A stretch of DNA of 64,000 nt from JBBRYB01 sp038238115 (lineage in GTDB: Bacteria; Actinomycetota; Actinomycetes; Propionibacteriales; Nocardioidaceae): positions 1 to 64,000 of the forward strand of contig JBBRYB010000008.1 of NCBI GenBank assembly GCA_038238115.1, in the 5' to 3' direction. The position numbers were made by a program, and so were the translations under genes. How positions within the stretch are numbered: position 1 is the stretch's first letter; each line of letters begins with the position of its first letter. Shown here one piece after another: positions 26,885 through 35,166 of the stretch. The notes beneath the pieces were generated by a model. The model did not search any database, was not told the origin of the DNA, and was given only the letters and a program-made list of their open reading frames with translations.

Positions 26885-29619
26885 GCGCCGCCTACGACTT
26901 CGTCCTCGACCTGGACGCGATCGGGGTTCCACTGTTCACCGCGTCGCCGGCCGCTGACCGGGAGTTCAACCGGCCGATCGGGTGGCAGCGGCTGACCGTC
27001 GACGGCAACCGTGAACGGCTTAGGGCCCACAGGGACGGTGACGCCGTGGCGGCGGTTATGGGTGGCGCGGTTGCAGCCATCGACGTCGACACCCGAAACG
27101 GCGGCGACGTCGAGAAGGTTCGTCAGCTGCTCGCCGGGCTCGGTGTGACGGTGTTCGCGGAGGTCGAGACCCCCGGTGGTGGTGTGCACTTCTACATCGC
27201 CGGTCATCCCGAGCTGCCGACAGTCCACGCCACTGCTGACCGGCACGGGCTCATCGGGTATCCCGGCGTCGAGATCGTCTCGTTCGGCGCCAACGTGTTC
27301 CTACCCGGCACCAGGCGCCCCAAGTATGACGGCCGTGGCTACACGATCTTGTTCAACAACCTTGGGGCCCTCACTGACGGTGGCGACGCTGACGGCGCCG
27401 AGACCTTCGCCGCGTGGGTGGCTGAGCACCGGCACACCGCAACCCCTGATGAGACGACCTCGCCGCCGTGGGACGGGACACCACCGGATGCCCGCCAGGC
27501 TGCCTATCTGGCCGGGGTGCTGCGCAACCACCATGACCGCATCGCCACCATGGGCAGGGACTCAGGGCGCAACGTGGCGCTGTTCAACGCCGCCATGTGT
27601 TGCGGCAACTTCATCGCCGGCGCCGGCCTCGACCAAACCGAAGCGGTTAAGACACTCACCAACGCCGCGGACGCCTGCGGCCTCACCGCCGACGACGGAG
27701 CAAGGTCCGTCCAGGCCACCATCGCCTCCGGTCTGAAACGGGGTCTCACTCGCCCCGCCAACGCGCCGGCCGTCGACCAGGACGACGACCCAGACAACGC
27801 GTTAGACAAGAAACCGGCGTCCGCCGCGACGCTCATCGTCCGCCTCGCCCTGAAGCGTTACCGGCTCGGCGTCTCCGAAAGCGGCGACCCGTTCGCCGTG
27901 CCCATCGGCGGCGACGCCCGACACATCGCCCGGCTGCTACGCGGCGGCCAGAACTCGCTGCGCGCCGAGCTGGCCGACGCCTACTTCGACACGTACAACA
28001 AGGTTGCTCCGCAAACCGCTCTGGCCGACGCACTGATGGTGCTAGAAGGCCGCACATTGCATGCGACGCCCGAACCGCTCGCACTGCGCGTCGCCGACGC
28101 CGACGGCGCCCTATGGCTCGACCTCGGCAGGACCGACGGCCTCGTCGTCAAAATCACCGGCGACCGGTGGCAGCTCACCAACGCATGCCCCGTCCTGTTC
28201 CACCGCACCGCACTGACCGGAGTCCTACCGAAACCCGCCGCGACCGGTGGCGACCTCGAGGAACTTTGGAGCCTGCTGAACGTCTCAACCGACTACCGGG
28301 CGCTCATCATCGCCTGCCTCATCGCCGCGCTCATGCCCAACATCCCCCACCCCATCCTGTCGCTACAAGGTGAACAGGGCACCGGGAAGTCGTCGGCCGC
28401 GAAAACCCTCAGCGCCCTACTCGACCCGTCCCCGGCGCAAATCCGCAAAGCGCCCCGCGACGTCGAGGCTTGGGTCACCGCCGCGGCCGGCTCATGGTTC
28501 GTCGCCCTCGACAACCTCTCCCACATCCCCGACTGGCTATCCGACGCCCTCTGTCGTGCCGCCACCGGAGACGCCGACGTCCGCCGCACCCTCTACTCCG
28601 ACGCCGGCCTCACCGTCTTCGCTTTCCGCCGCGTCGTCATCCTCAACGGCATCGACCTTGGGTCGCTCAACGGCGACCTCGTCGACCGGCTGGTAGCCGT
28701 GCAGCTGTCGGTCATCCCCGAAGCGGCCCGGCAGAAAGAAGACGCGCTGCTCGCGGCATGGCTGGACAGGCACCCCCGCATCCTCGGGGCGCTACTCGAC
28801 CTGGCGGTGCAAGTGATCGCCGCCCGCGACAACGTCACACTCGACGGTTACCCCCGCATGGCCGACTTCGCGCACGTCCTCGCCACCGTCGACGCCGTCA
28901 CCGGCAGCGAGGGCTACAAGAAGTACCTCGGGCTCCGTGACGAGCTCGCCGAGGAAGCACTCACCTCCGACGCCGCCCTGAGCGCAATCCACCAGACCAT
29001 CACCACCGAGTTCATCGGCACCGCCAAGGACCTCCTCGAGCGGATCGAACCCGCCGACGACAAATGGAAGGCGCCCAGGGACTGGCCGAAGACACCCCGT
29101 GCCCTGACAACCGTCCTCACCCGCAGCTCCCCGACCCTGCGTCGGCTCGGCTGGACCGTCGAAAAGGCCGGGAAGGACACCCGCCAACGCGCCGAAACAT
29201 GGCGGATTGAACCTCCATCAGATGCGAGCGAAGGTGCGAGCGAAGGTGCGAGCGAAGGTGCGAGCGAACCGACTCACTCGCAGTCTCGCTCGCAGTCTCG
29301 CTCGCACCCAGACACCCCATCTGACCTGCGACAACACGAAAAACGGCCAGATTGCGAGCGAGTCGAGCGAGAAATACATACCTACTCTGTTGAGTCGAAT
29401 AGGGAAGTAGAGGGAGAGAGGGCATCGGAAGATGGCCCGTATTTCTCGCTCGACTCGCTCGCACCGCTCGCACCCGACGACGTCGACTGCTGCCCGCACG
29501 GCATACCGGACGGCGCCAAGCCCGACGATCCCGCCGACTGTCCCGACTGCGGAGGCCAGCTCGCCGACACCGCACCCCGCGGCTGCAGCTGTCCCGATCT
29601 GCACGGGCAGGTGGCCTGA
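26881..29619 (+). CDS. Bifunctional primase-polymerase/helicase-like replication protein
   Basis: 912 residues. The N-terminal prim-pol domain (about 1-190) shows the acidic AAIDVDTRNGG motif and ETPGGGVHFYI. A central linker leads to an ATPase domain with Walker A GEQGTGKSSAAK (about residue 495) and FVALDNLSHIPDWLSDALCR as the Walker B region. The C-terminal ~170 residues are low complexity (ASEG and QSRS repeats) and end in a Cys-rich zinc-ribbon-like part (CCPHGIP, CPDCGG). It probably starts autonomous replication of the excised element. GTG 26881 overlaps the upstream stop (GTGA). Confidence 0.88.
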   Translation: MSAAYDFVLDLDAIGVPLFTASPAADREFNRPIGWQRLTVDGNRERLRAHRDGDAVAAVMGGAVAAIDVDTRNGGDVEKVRQLLAGLGVTVFAEVETPGGGVHFYIAGHPELPTVHATADRHGLIGYPGVEIVSFGANVFLPGTRRPKYDGRGYTILFNNLGALTDGGDADGAETFAAWVAEHRHTATPDETTSPPWDGTPPDARQAAYLAGVLRNHHDRIATMGRDSGRNVALFNAAMCCGNFIAGAGLDQTEAVKTLTNAADACGLTADDGARSVQATIASGLKRGLTRPANAPAVDQDDDPDNALDKKPASAATLIVRLALKRYRLGVSESGDPFAVPIGGDARHIARLLRGGQNSLRAELADAYFDTYNKVAPQTALADALMVLEGRTLHATPEPLALRVADADGALWLDLGRTDGLVVKITGDRWQLTNACPVLFHRTALTGVLPKPAATGGDLEELWSLLNVSTDYRALIIACLIAALMPNIPHPILSLQGEQGTGKSSAAKTLSALLDPSPAQIRKAPRDVEAWVTAAAGSWFVALDNLSHIPDWLSDALCRAATGDADVRRTLYSDAGLTVFAFRRVVILNGIDLGSLNGDLVDRLVAVQLSVIPEAARQKEDALLAAWLDRHPRILGALLDLAVQVIAARDNVTLDGYPRMADFAHVLATVDAVTGSEGYKKYLGLRDELAEEALTSDAALSAIHQTITTEFIGTAKDLLERIEPADDKWKAPRDWPKTPRALTTVLTRSSPTLRRLGWTVEKAGKDTRQRAETWRIEPPSDASEGASEGASEGASEPTHSQSRSQSRSHPDTPSDLRQHEKRPDCERVEREIHTYSVESNREVEGERASEDGPYFSLDSLAPLAPDDVDCCPHGIPDGAKPDDPADCPDCGGQLADTAPRGCSCPDLHGQVA
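29223..29475. repeat. GCGAGCGA direct and inverted repeat cluster, possible origin
   Basis: Four 12-bp direct units TGCGAGCGAAGG begin at 29223, 29235, 29247 and 29259. Copies in the opposite sense (CTCGCTCGCA-type) follow at 29277-29307, with further GCGAGCGA/TCGCTCGC sites near 29353-29371 and 29446-29475. The direct and inverted blocks can pair. Iteron clusters inside or next to the initiator gene are common origins, so this may be the replication origin. It also encodes the low-complexity tail of the primase, which is the simpler explanation. Confidence 0.5.
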
Positions 29620-29792
29620 TGGCATCCCTCGACTGGTCAAAGCCTAAGCACTGGTCACCACGACAGCGGCCATGCGTGCATTGCCACGCACCCACCAACC
29701 TGCGCGACGGTGCCGGCCGCCCCTCACACAAAACTTGCGCCGAACGCGCCGTCGACATCATCCGCCGCAACCGACAGAAAGCCGCATCATGA
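29619..29792 (+). CDS. 57-residue Cys/His small protein
   Basis: ATG 29619 overlaps the primase stop by one base (TGATG). The protein has CVHCHAP and a later TCAERAV, a possible zinc-binding knuckle, then a basic tail (IIRRNRQKAAS). Tight coupling on both sides supports it as a real gene despite its length. Function unknown. Confidence 0.65.
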   Translation: MASLDWSKPKHWSPRQRPCVHCHAPTNLRDGAGRPSHKTCAERAVDIIRRNRQKAAS

Positions 29793-29941
29793 TCGCCGCC
29801 AGCCCACCAGTCGGTGAGGACAACCCGGTCGTGTGCCGCTCGTGCGGCGCCGACGAGATGGGCTGCGAGCTGAAAGCCAACTACTCCGGTCGCCGCTGCT
29901 GCGACGGCTGCACTCACACCGATCCGAAGGAGCCCCGATGA
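29789..29941 (+). CDS. 50-residue Cys-rich zinc-finger-like protein
   Basis: ATG 29789 overlaps the previous stop (ATGA). Cysteine pairs in VVCRSCGADEMGCEL and RRCCDGCTH suggest one zinc site. Such small treble-clef-like proteins are frequent in actinobacterial phages and satellites. No specific role can be assigned. Confidence 0.6.
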   Translation: MIAASPPVGEDNPVVCRSCGADEMGCELKANYSGRRCCDGCTHTDPKEPR

Positions 29942-30762
29942 CCACCATTCCGCTACTCAAGTGGCAGCCGATGTTCGACGACCGCGCGGCTAAGCTGCAC
30001 GACCTACCCGCCGAGCTGCTTGCGGCTCACCGTGCCGTCGAGCGTCTGACCGCCGAGCTCGCCCCGACCGATGCCGACCGGCCCGACGTTGCCGCTGTCG
30101 AGCGGCGCTGTGTCGACGACTTCCGGGCCGCGGCGCTGGCCAGCAATGCCTGGCCGGACGTGACCAGGATCCGGGAGGCGAGGACGGCGGCCGACGACCA
30201 CGACCTGCGCCGCCAGGTCCTCGACCGGGCGCAGGCCCGGGCGGCAGGCGACGTGCTCGACCTCATCCACGACCACGCCGACACGATCGTCACCGACTAT
30301 CTGCGACCCGTCCACGACCGCCTGGTGACCGCGTTCGAGGCGGCGGCGAAGGTGATCCCCGAGGCCCCGACCACCGACGCGCTGATGCGGGCACCCGACA
30401 AGGTGCGTAAGGCGTGGCTCAGCCTCGACGACACCACCGCCCAGCACGCCCGCCTGGTCTCTACCGCCGCCCGGCTCGGGCGCCTCAACCCGGTGGAGCA
30501 CGACACGTCCAGTGAGTTCGCGTCACTGCGGAACCTGAAGGACATCTGGCCCGAGTTCCAGGTCGGGCGCACCCCGCCGTGGGACAGCCCCGACCTCCGA
30601 CTGACCCGGCTGGCGATCATCCGGGCCGGCGGCCAGATGTGGCTCCCCACCAGCGCCGAACGTGACGCCGCCTGGTGGGCTAGGTACGGCGGCCAGGTCG
30701 AGCAGACAACACGCAACCGCTTCGCCCTGCAAGGATTCGCAGCGTTCGGTGGCAGCGCATGA
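29938..30762 (+). CDS. Helical hypothetical protein of the element
   Basis: 274 residues from ATG 29938 (ATGA overlap). Most of it is predicted helix: AAHRAVERLTAELAP, a long central LDRAQARAAGDVLDLIHDH region, and a Trp-rich C-terminus (AERDAAWWARYGGQ). No catalytic motif is seen. I do not recognise the family. By place it could be a scaffold-redirecting or packaging accessory protein, but nothing in the sequence proves this. Confidence 0.7.
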   Translation: MTTIPLLKWQPMFDDRAAKLHDLPAELLAAHRAVERLTAELAPTDADRPDVAAVERRCVDDFRAAALASNAWPDVTRIREARTAADDHDLRRQVLDRAQARAAGDVLDLIHDHADTIVTDYLRPVHDRLVTAFEAAAKVIPEAPTTDALMRAPDKVRKAWLSLDDTTAQHARLVSTAARLGRLNPVEHDTSSEFASLRNLKDIWPEFQVGRTPPWDSPDLRLTRLAIIRAGGQMWLPTSAERDAAWWARYGGQVEQTTRNRFALQGFAAFGGSA

Positions 30763-30926
30763 GCGACGACGAGCAGACCGAGACAGCCGCGCCGTCGATG
30801 GACGACCTGATCCGCGGTAGGAGGGCCGACTACCAACGTGCAGTACGCGAGCGGCTGCTCCCGTCTGCCTCGTCATCGCCGAGCAGCGACGACGACCACG
30901 ACGACGACGACGACGGCGACGCGTGA
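30759..30926 (+). CDS. 55-residue acidic-tail small protein
   Basis: ATG 30759 overlaps the previous stop (ATGA). The protein has a short helix (SMDDLIRGRRADYQRAVRER) and ends in a run of aspartates (DDDHDDDDDGDA). Highly acidic tails occur on DNA-mimic and chaperone-like phage proteins. Function unknown. Confidence 0.55.
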   Translation: MSDDEQTETAAPSMDDLIRGRRADYQRAVRERLLPSASSSPSSDDDHDDDDDGDA

Positions 30927-31219
30927 CGACCACCAAGACCGGGCGCCCCAGCGGCCCGTGCCGACGCTGGCGCGGCGCCCGACCCCTGTCCGAGCGTGTG
31001 TTAGGGCCGCGCGCTCGGGCAGGGCACACTCCGGATCATCACCCGCCCCCGTCAACAGAGCGTGACGAGAGGGTGGAGTCTTCCTCGCATGAGGGGGGTG
31101 TCCCCTTATGTCCGATTCTGCCAAGACGGTGGTTGAGGTGGCTCGCAGTCCGGACATCTGAACCGCAACGAGAGAGGTACACCGATGACGACCCCAACTG
31201 GCCTGCGGGCGGGTGGTGA
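30923..31219 (+). CDS. Doubtful small ORF upstream of terS-like gene
   Basis: GTG 30923 overlaps the previous stop (GTGA), but the translation (98 residues, rich in Arg/Pro) shows no fold-like pattern and runs 35 nt into the terS-like gene, which has its own strong ribosome-binding site. It may be non-coding leader instead. Confidence 0.25.
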   Translation: MTTTKTGRPSGPCRRWRGARPLSERVLGPRARAGHTPDHHPPPSTERDERVESSSHEGGVPLCPILPRRWLRWLAVRTSEPQRERYTDDDPNWPAGGW

Positions 31220-31565
31220 GGCACTCTGGCGGGCCGTCACGGCCATTCATGACGACCTAGATGATACGCAACTGGTCACCCTGGAGGCGGCGTGCCGGCA
31301 ACGTGACCGCACCGACCAACTCGCCACCGCTGCTGCTACGGGCGACGCCGGAGCTTTGCGCCATGAGCGCGACGCGGCATTGGCGATGGTCCGGTTGTTG
31401 TCGGCTCTGCGTCTGCCGAACGCGGCCGGCAGGCGGGCGCAATTGCGTTCGATCCGTGGTGTGCACCAGTCGCCGGTGAAGCCGTCCAGTCTCGAACGTG
31501 CCGCCGCCCGCTCGTCGGTGAAAGAACGTCTTAGATCGCAGGACGCCGAAGACACGGGCATCTGA
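31185..31565 (+). CDS. Terminase small-subunit-like protein
   Basis: 126 residues. GLRAGGEALWRAVTAIHDDL then TLEAACRQRDRTDQLATA matches the pattern of P27-type phage terminase small subunits (an aromatic-containing N-terminal helix followed by a helical core). Satellites of the PICI type use their own TerS to redirect helper packaging. No large terminase subunit is nearby. ATG 31185 follows GAGAGAGG. The similarity is judged by eye, so a structural comparison would be decisive. Confidence 0.6.
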   Translation: MTTPTGLRAGGEALWRAVTAIHDDLDDTQLVTLEAACRQRDRTDQLATAAATGDAGALRHERDAALAMVRLLSALRLPNAAGRRAQLRSIRGVHQSPVKPSSLERAAARSSVKERLRSQDAEDTGI

Positions 31566-31665
31566 GGGGTGGCCCCAACGCCTCCAGCGGTCGCCAGCGG
31601 CGCAGGCGGCCGGGTCCTTTCTCCGGGTGTAGATAACTCCTTGCCGGGCGCGAAGGGGTCCAGGG
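31566..31665. other. Convergent gap after terS-like gene
   Basis: 100 nt between the rightward replication/packaging operon and the leftward STAND gene. A CCAGCGG/CCAGCGG direct duplication and GC-rich inverted segments are visible. No clear terminator. Confidence 0.3.
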
Positions 31666-34341
31666 TTAGTCTGCTGCGCCGGTCACGGTGGCGGCGTGGG
31701 CTTTGGTGAGGGCGTCTTCGACGGTCACATCACGGCCAGCTTGGTAGGCGGCCTGCCATTCCGCAGGGCTGAGGGCGGCGCGGGTTTTGGCGATGGGTCC
31801 GGCGATCTCGTCCTGCTGAAGCGATGGTCGGGGGGTGGCGTTGCGTTCCCGCATGGCGTCGGCTGCGCCGAGTAGGCGAACCGCGAAGTGGTGTTCGCCG
31901 AGTTCAGCAAGGATCGCGGCGTAGTCTTCAGCGATCGTTGGAAGGTTTGCGGGCTCGTTGAGTCCCAGGGCGAGCGGAATCACCTCTTGCATTTGCTGGT
32001 GCGCCTTTTCCAGGTCGCCGAGTAATCGTAGGTCGCAGGCCATGTTCTGCCGAAGCACCACCATGGCCGCTGGATCTTGCAGGTTGTGTGCTATCGGAAG
32101 TGCCTCTTGGTTCAGCGCCACAGATTTCTCCAGGTTTCCTTGAGACCCTTCAAGGAATGAAAGACTCAGGAGAACCGACACCACGTACCAATCGCCACAC
32201 GATCGCGCGGCCCCGAGGGCTTCCTGGAACAACCGGCGGGCAGTATCAACTTCGCCACGGTTTGTCTCCATGGTTGCCAGCGATACTAGTGCCTCCGACA
32301 GCCCTTTGATGTCGTTGAACCGCCGGAGCATGGTGACGCTAGCCGTCCCGTATTCAGCGGCGCGGTCCAGGTCACCCAAGGTGGCGAGGGTTTCGCCAAG
32401 CCTCAAAAGGCAGAGGGCCAGTTCGACCGACTCCGTCTCACCGGCTTGGTCGACGGCCCGTTCCAACCATCGCCGCGCCTCGCTGTAGTACCCGCCGTGA
32501 TACCAGAAGCCGCTGACTGCGGCACATAGTCGAAGACCTAGGTGGGTTTTCTCCGAAGATAGGGGTGACTGGTCCGGTGACAGCGCCCAGGCCAACGCTT
32601 CGCGGACGTTGTCAAGTTCAGCCTCAAACCATGCCTGCCCCTCGGCGTACCGCTCACTACGCAACAGGCCCCGGGTCTCTTCGGCCATCCGCAGAAAGTA
32701 ATCAGCGTGACCAGCCGAAACGGTGTCTTTGTCGCCGGTCGCGTTCAGTTGGTCAAGTGCGTAGGCGCGAATCGTTTCCAACATGCCCACCCGTGGCTCA
32801 CCGTTGGCGGACTCTCCGATTGTGACCAGACTGGCATCCGCAAGATCCGCCACCAGGTCCAACGCATCGCCCCCGCCAAGAGCGTCACCGCTCACGGCGT
32901 CGATGGCGTCGAGGTCCGCGCCACCCGCAAAGACGCCGAGATGGCGGAAGAACACTTGTTGCCGCGGGTCGAGGAGGTCATGGGACCAGGCGATGGTGTC
33001 CCGCAGCGTCTTTTGTCGCCTCGGTTGATCAGCTGCGATTCCCTGGATGTCCAGTGCTTGATCCAGCCGTGCCACAAGTGCCTTTGGTGTCAGCAACCGG
33101 ACCCGAGCCGCAGCGAGTTCAATCGCGAGCGGTAACCCGTCCAAGTGGCGGCATAACTGGGTGACGTCCGCGGCGTTGTCAGCGGTGAGCGCGAATGACG
33201 GTTTCACCTTGCGGGCATGCTGCACGAACAGTTGGACTGCCCCCGAGCCTTGAGCCTGCTCCAGCCCGCCGTCCTCAGGTAGCTCCAAGGGGGGCACCGG
33301 ATGAACATGCTCGGCCGTCACCGCCAACGGCTTTCGCGAGGTCGAGATGACGACGACTTGACCAGCGTGGTCCAACAGTTCCGCTACCACAGTGCCCGCA
33401 CCGGAAATCTGCTCCAGGTTGTCCAACACGAACAGCGCGGTGCGGTGGGCGACGTGGTCGAAGAATCCCGGGGGAATGCGTCCTTCCGGTGGCACATCCA
33501 GAACCTCAGCGATCGACGTCCACATCACATCCGCAGTTGTCACGGCAGCAAGCGACACGAAATAGATACCGTCGGGGAACCGGTCCATCAACCGCTCCGC
33601 AACCCCAACCGCCAACCGGGTCTTCCCCGACCCACCAGGTCCGGTCAACGTCACCAGCCGCACACCCGGGGAGGACAACAACCCGGTCAGCTCCGCCAAC
33701 TCACCATCCCGACCCACCAGCGGCGTCGCCGGCCGCGGCAGGCTCGAAGTAGTGCCCAGGGACTTCGGCGGTGGAAAAACTTGCTCCAGCCCTTCAATGG
33801 CAAGCTGGAACACGTGCTCGGGGTTCGTGATGTCCTTCAACCGATGTGACCCGAGGTCTTTGACCGTCACCCGCTCCGGCAGGCAGTCCGTCACCAAGGC
33901 GGCGGTGGACGACGACACCAACACCTGGCCGCCATGGGCGATCCCAGCGATCCGGGCCGCCCGATGGACGTCCATCCCCACATACCCACCGTCATGCACC
34001 TTCGGGGACCCGGTGTGGATGCCCATCCGGACCCGCACCTGCTCCCCACCGGGCCACTCAAACCCGGCCAGGTCCCGCTGACCCTGAGCTGCCGCAGTCA
34101 CTGCCCCCTCAGCCGTGGGGAACACAACGTAGAAACTGTCACCCTCAGTGCCCAACTCGGTGCCACCATGATCGGCCCATGCTTTGCGCAGCACCTGCCG
34201 CTGACCATCCAACGCCGCCGCATACGCGACCCCCAGCCGCCGCAACAGCGCTGTCGACCCCTCAATGTCAGAAAACAACAACGACACCGTGCCCGTCGGC
34301 AACTCACTCACCAAGGCATTACACCCCCACAGCGACCCCAT
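31666..34341 (-). CDS. Class III cyclase-homology / STAND NTPase / TPR protein (cargo)
   Basis: 891 residues. Order: cyclase-homology domain (about 15-190), STAND-type NTPase (about 205-520; Walker A LTGPGGSGKTRLA, Walker B ALFVLDNLEQI) and C-terminal TPR-like repeats (about 560-860). In the cyclase domain both metal-binding Asp positions are kept (FSDIEGS and GDSFYVVF). The usual transition-state Asn is His in VHRAARI and the base-specifying Lys is absent, so activity on ATP or GTP is doubtful. It is divergent from the DTEG-repeat peptide and is the only large cargo gene. By domain type it could be a signal-responsive regulator or a defence NTPase. ATG 34341 or GTG 34311 may start it. Confidence 0.85.
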   Translation of the reverse strand: MGSLWGCNALVSELPTGTVSLLFSDIEGSTALLRRLGVAYAAALDGQRQVLRKAWADHGGTELGTEGDSFYVVFPTAEGAVTAAAQGQRDLAGFEWPGGEQVRVRMGIHTGSPKVHDGGYVGMDVHRAARIAGIAHGGQVLVSSSTAALVTDCLPERVTVKDLGSHRLKDITNPEHVFQLAIEGLEQVFPPPKSLGTTSSLPRPATPLVGRDGELAELTGLLSSPGVRLVTLTGPGGSGKTRLAVGVAERLMDRFPDGIYFVSLAAVTTADVMWTSIAEVLDVPPEGRIPPGFFDHVAHRTALFVLDNLEQISGAGTVVAELLDHAGQVVVISTSRKPLAVTAEHVHPVPPLELPEDGGLEQAQGSGAVQLFVQHARKVKPSFALTADNAADVTQLCRHLDGLPLAIELAAARVRLLTPKALVARLDQALDIQGIAADQPRRQKTLRDTIAWSHDLLDPRQQVFFRHLGVFAGGADLDAIDAVSGDALGGGDALDLVADLADASLVTIGESANGEPRVGMLETIRAYALDQLNATGDKDTVSAGHADYFLRMAEETRGLLRSERYAEGQAWFEAELDNVREALAWALSPDQSPLSSEKTHLGLRLCAAVSGFWYHGGYYSEARRWLERAVDQAGETESVELALCLLRLGETLATLGDLDRAAEYGTASVTMLRRFNDIKGLSEALVSLATMETNRGEVDTARRLFQEALGAARSCGDWYVVSVLLSLSFLEGSQGNLEKSVALNQEALPIAHNLQDPAAMVVLRQNMACDLRLLGDLEKAHQQMQEVIPLALGLNEPANLPTIAEDYAAILAELGEHHFAVRLLGAADAMRERNATPRPSLQQDEIAGPIAKTRAALSPAEWQAAYQAGRDVTVEDALTKAHAATVTGAAD

Positions 34342-34509
34342 GCGCTATAGAGTCGCCTCCCCACCGAGCAACCACTCGCAGCAAGCCGACCACGCCGTTG
34401 GCGCCCTGTGGACCGCCCACCGGCCATGTTTCTGTCACCAATTCAACAGACACCAAGGCACATGATGGCCATCGTGTGGTCAAGCAGACCACACAGAAAG
34501 GTGCCCACC
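34342..34509. promoter_or_regulatory. Divergent region between STAND gene and DTEG peptide
   Basis: 168 nt shared by the two cargo genes. On the minus strand TATAGC lies 2 nt before ATG 34341. On the plus strand AAAGG (34497-34501) serves as ribosome-binding site for the peptide. A shared promoter/operator is expected, so the two are likely co-regulated. Confidence 0.45.
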
Positions 34510-34803
34510 ATGACCGAGAACCCCCGCCCCATCCCCGAAGACGACGACACCGAAGGCCACAAGATGCACTACTCCGGCGCGGACGCCGAAACCCCCGAAA
34601 GCGACGACACCGAAGGCCACGGCTACAAGCAGGCCGCTGACGCCGAGTCGGCTGAAGGCGACGACACCGAAGGCCACGGCTTCAGATACCCTTACGCTCC
34701 CACCCCGGAGGATGAGGACACCGAAGGCCGCGGCAGGTTCATTCCTTACGCTCCCACACCGGAGGATGAGGAAACCGAAGGCCGCGGCCACAAGCTGCCC
34801 TGA
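34510..34803 (+). CDS. Acidic DTEG(H/R)-repeat peptide, 97 residues
   Basis: ATG 34510 has AAAGG 9 nt upstream. DTEG (once ETEG) recurs at residues 13, 33, 52, 70 and 88, with spacing 20, 19, 18 and 18. The first three copies read DDTEGHK or DDTEGHG, the last two DTEGRG and ETEGRG. Between them are short aromatic patches (MHYSGA, FRYPYAP, FIPYAP). It has no Cys, signal peptide or membrane segment. The DNA of the repeats is nearly identical (GACGACACCGAAGGCC), so they arose by recent duplication. It could be a repeated-core precursor or a multivalent binding peptide. No modification enzyme is adjacent. Function unknown. Confidence 0.8.
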   Translation: MTENPRPIPEDDDTEGHKMHYSGADAETPESDDTEGHGYKQAADAESAEGDDTEGHGFRYPYAPTPEDEDTEGRGRFIPYAPTPEDEETEGRGHKLP

Positions 34804-35044
34804 GGCTGAGCACCCTGAAAGGCGACGACACCGAAGGCCCACTCGCGGATGGGTGCTGACGCTGGGCGACCCGGCGGGCGACGTCGGCGTCGAGCAGCGC
34901 CGAGTCCAGCTCGGTCATGATGAGCACGCCTTCGGTGGCGATCGCGGAGACGTCGACCTCACCACGACGACGCTGCAACGTCGGGCGGGGCCGCTTGGGT
35001 GTGACGGTACGCCGCTTGCTCGCTTGGTGTCTGCGGATTGGCTG

Positions 35045-35069
35045 AAGGGCACACCAGGGGCACACCAGG
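35045..35069. repeat. Right copy of the 25-bp element-end repeat
   Basis: Identical to 24446-24470 and in the same orientation, about 110 nt inside attR; one extra GGGCACA follows. Candidate arm-type integrase site. Confidence 0.7.
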
Positions 35070-35124
35070 GGCACAGGAGCACGAGAATCAACCGGGAACA
35101 ATGAGAATCACTGAGCGCTATTTA

Positions 35125-35166
35125 CGCAGGTCAGCAAGCCTTTAGGGTCCATACCCGCAGGTCAGC
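35125..35166. repeat. Two CGCAGGTCAGC sites next to attR
   Basis: Exact 11-bp copies at 35125-35135 and 35156-35166, spaced 31 bp (about three helical turns). A near match GCAGGTCACAGC occurs at 24419-24430 beside attL. They are likely recombination-directionality or integrase arm sites. Confidence 0.5.

Noticed and set aside
31109..31162. 17-codon frame upstream of the terS-like gene
   Set aside because: It starts behind a G-rich run that could serve as a ribosome-binding site, but it is too short and unsupported to annotate as a gene.
34510..34803. Lanthipeptide or graspetide precursor
   Set aside because: There is no Cys, and no ATP-grasp, LanM, YcaO or radical-SAM gene is within the element, so a known RiPP class cannot be claimed.
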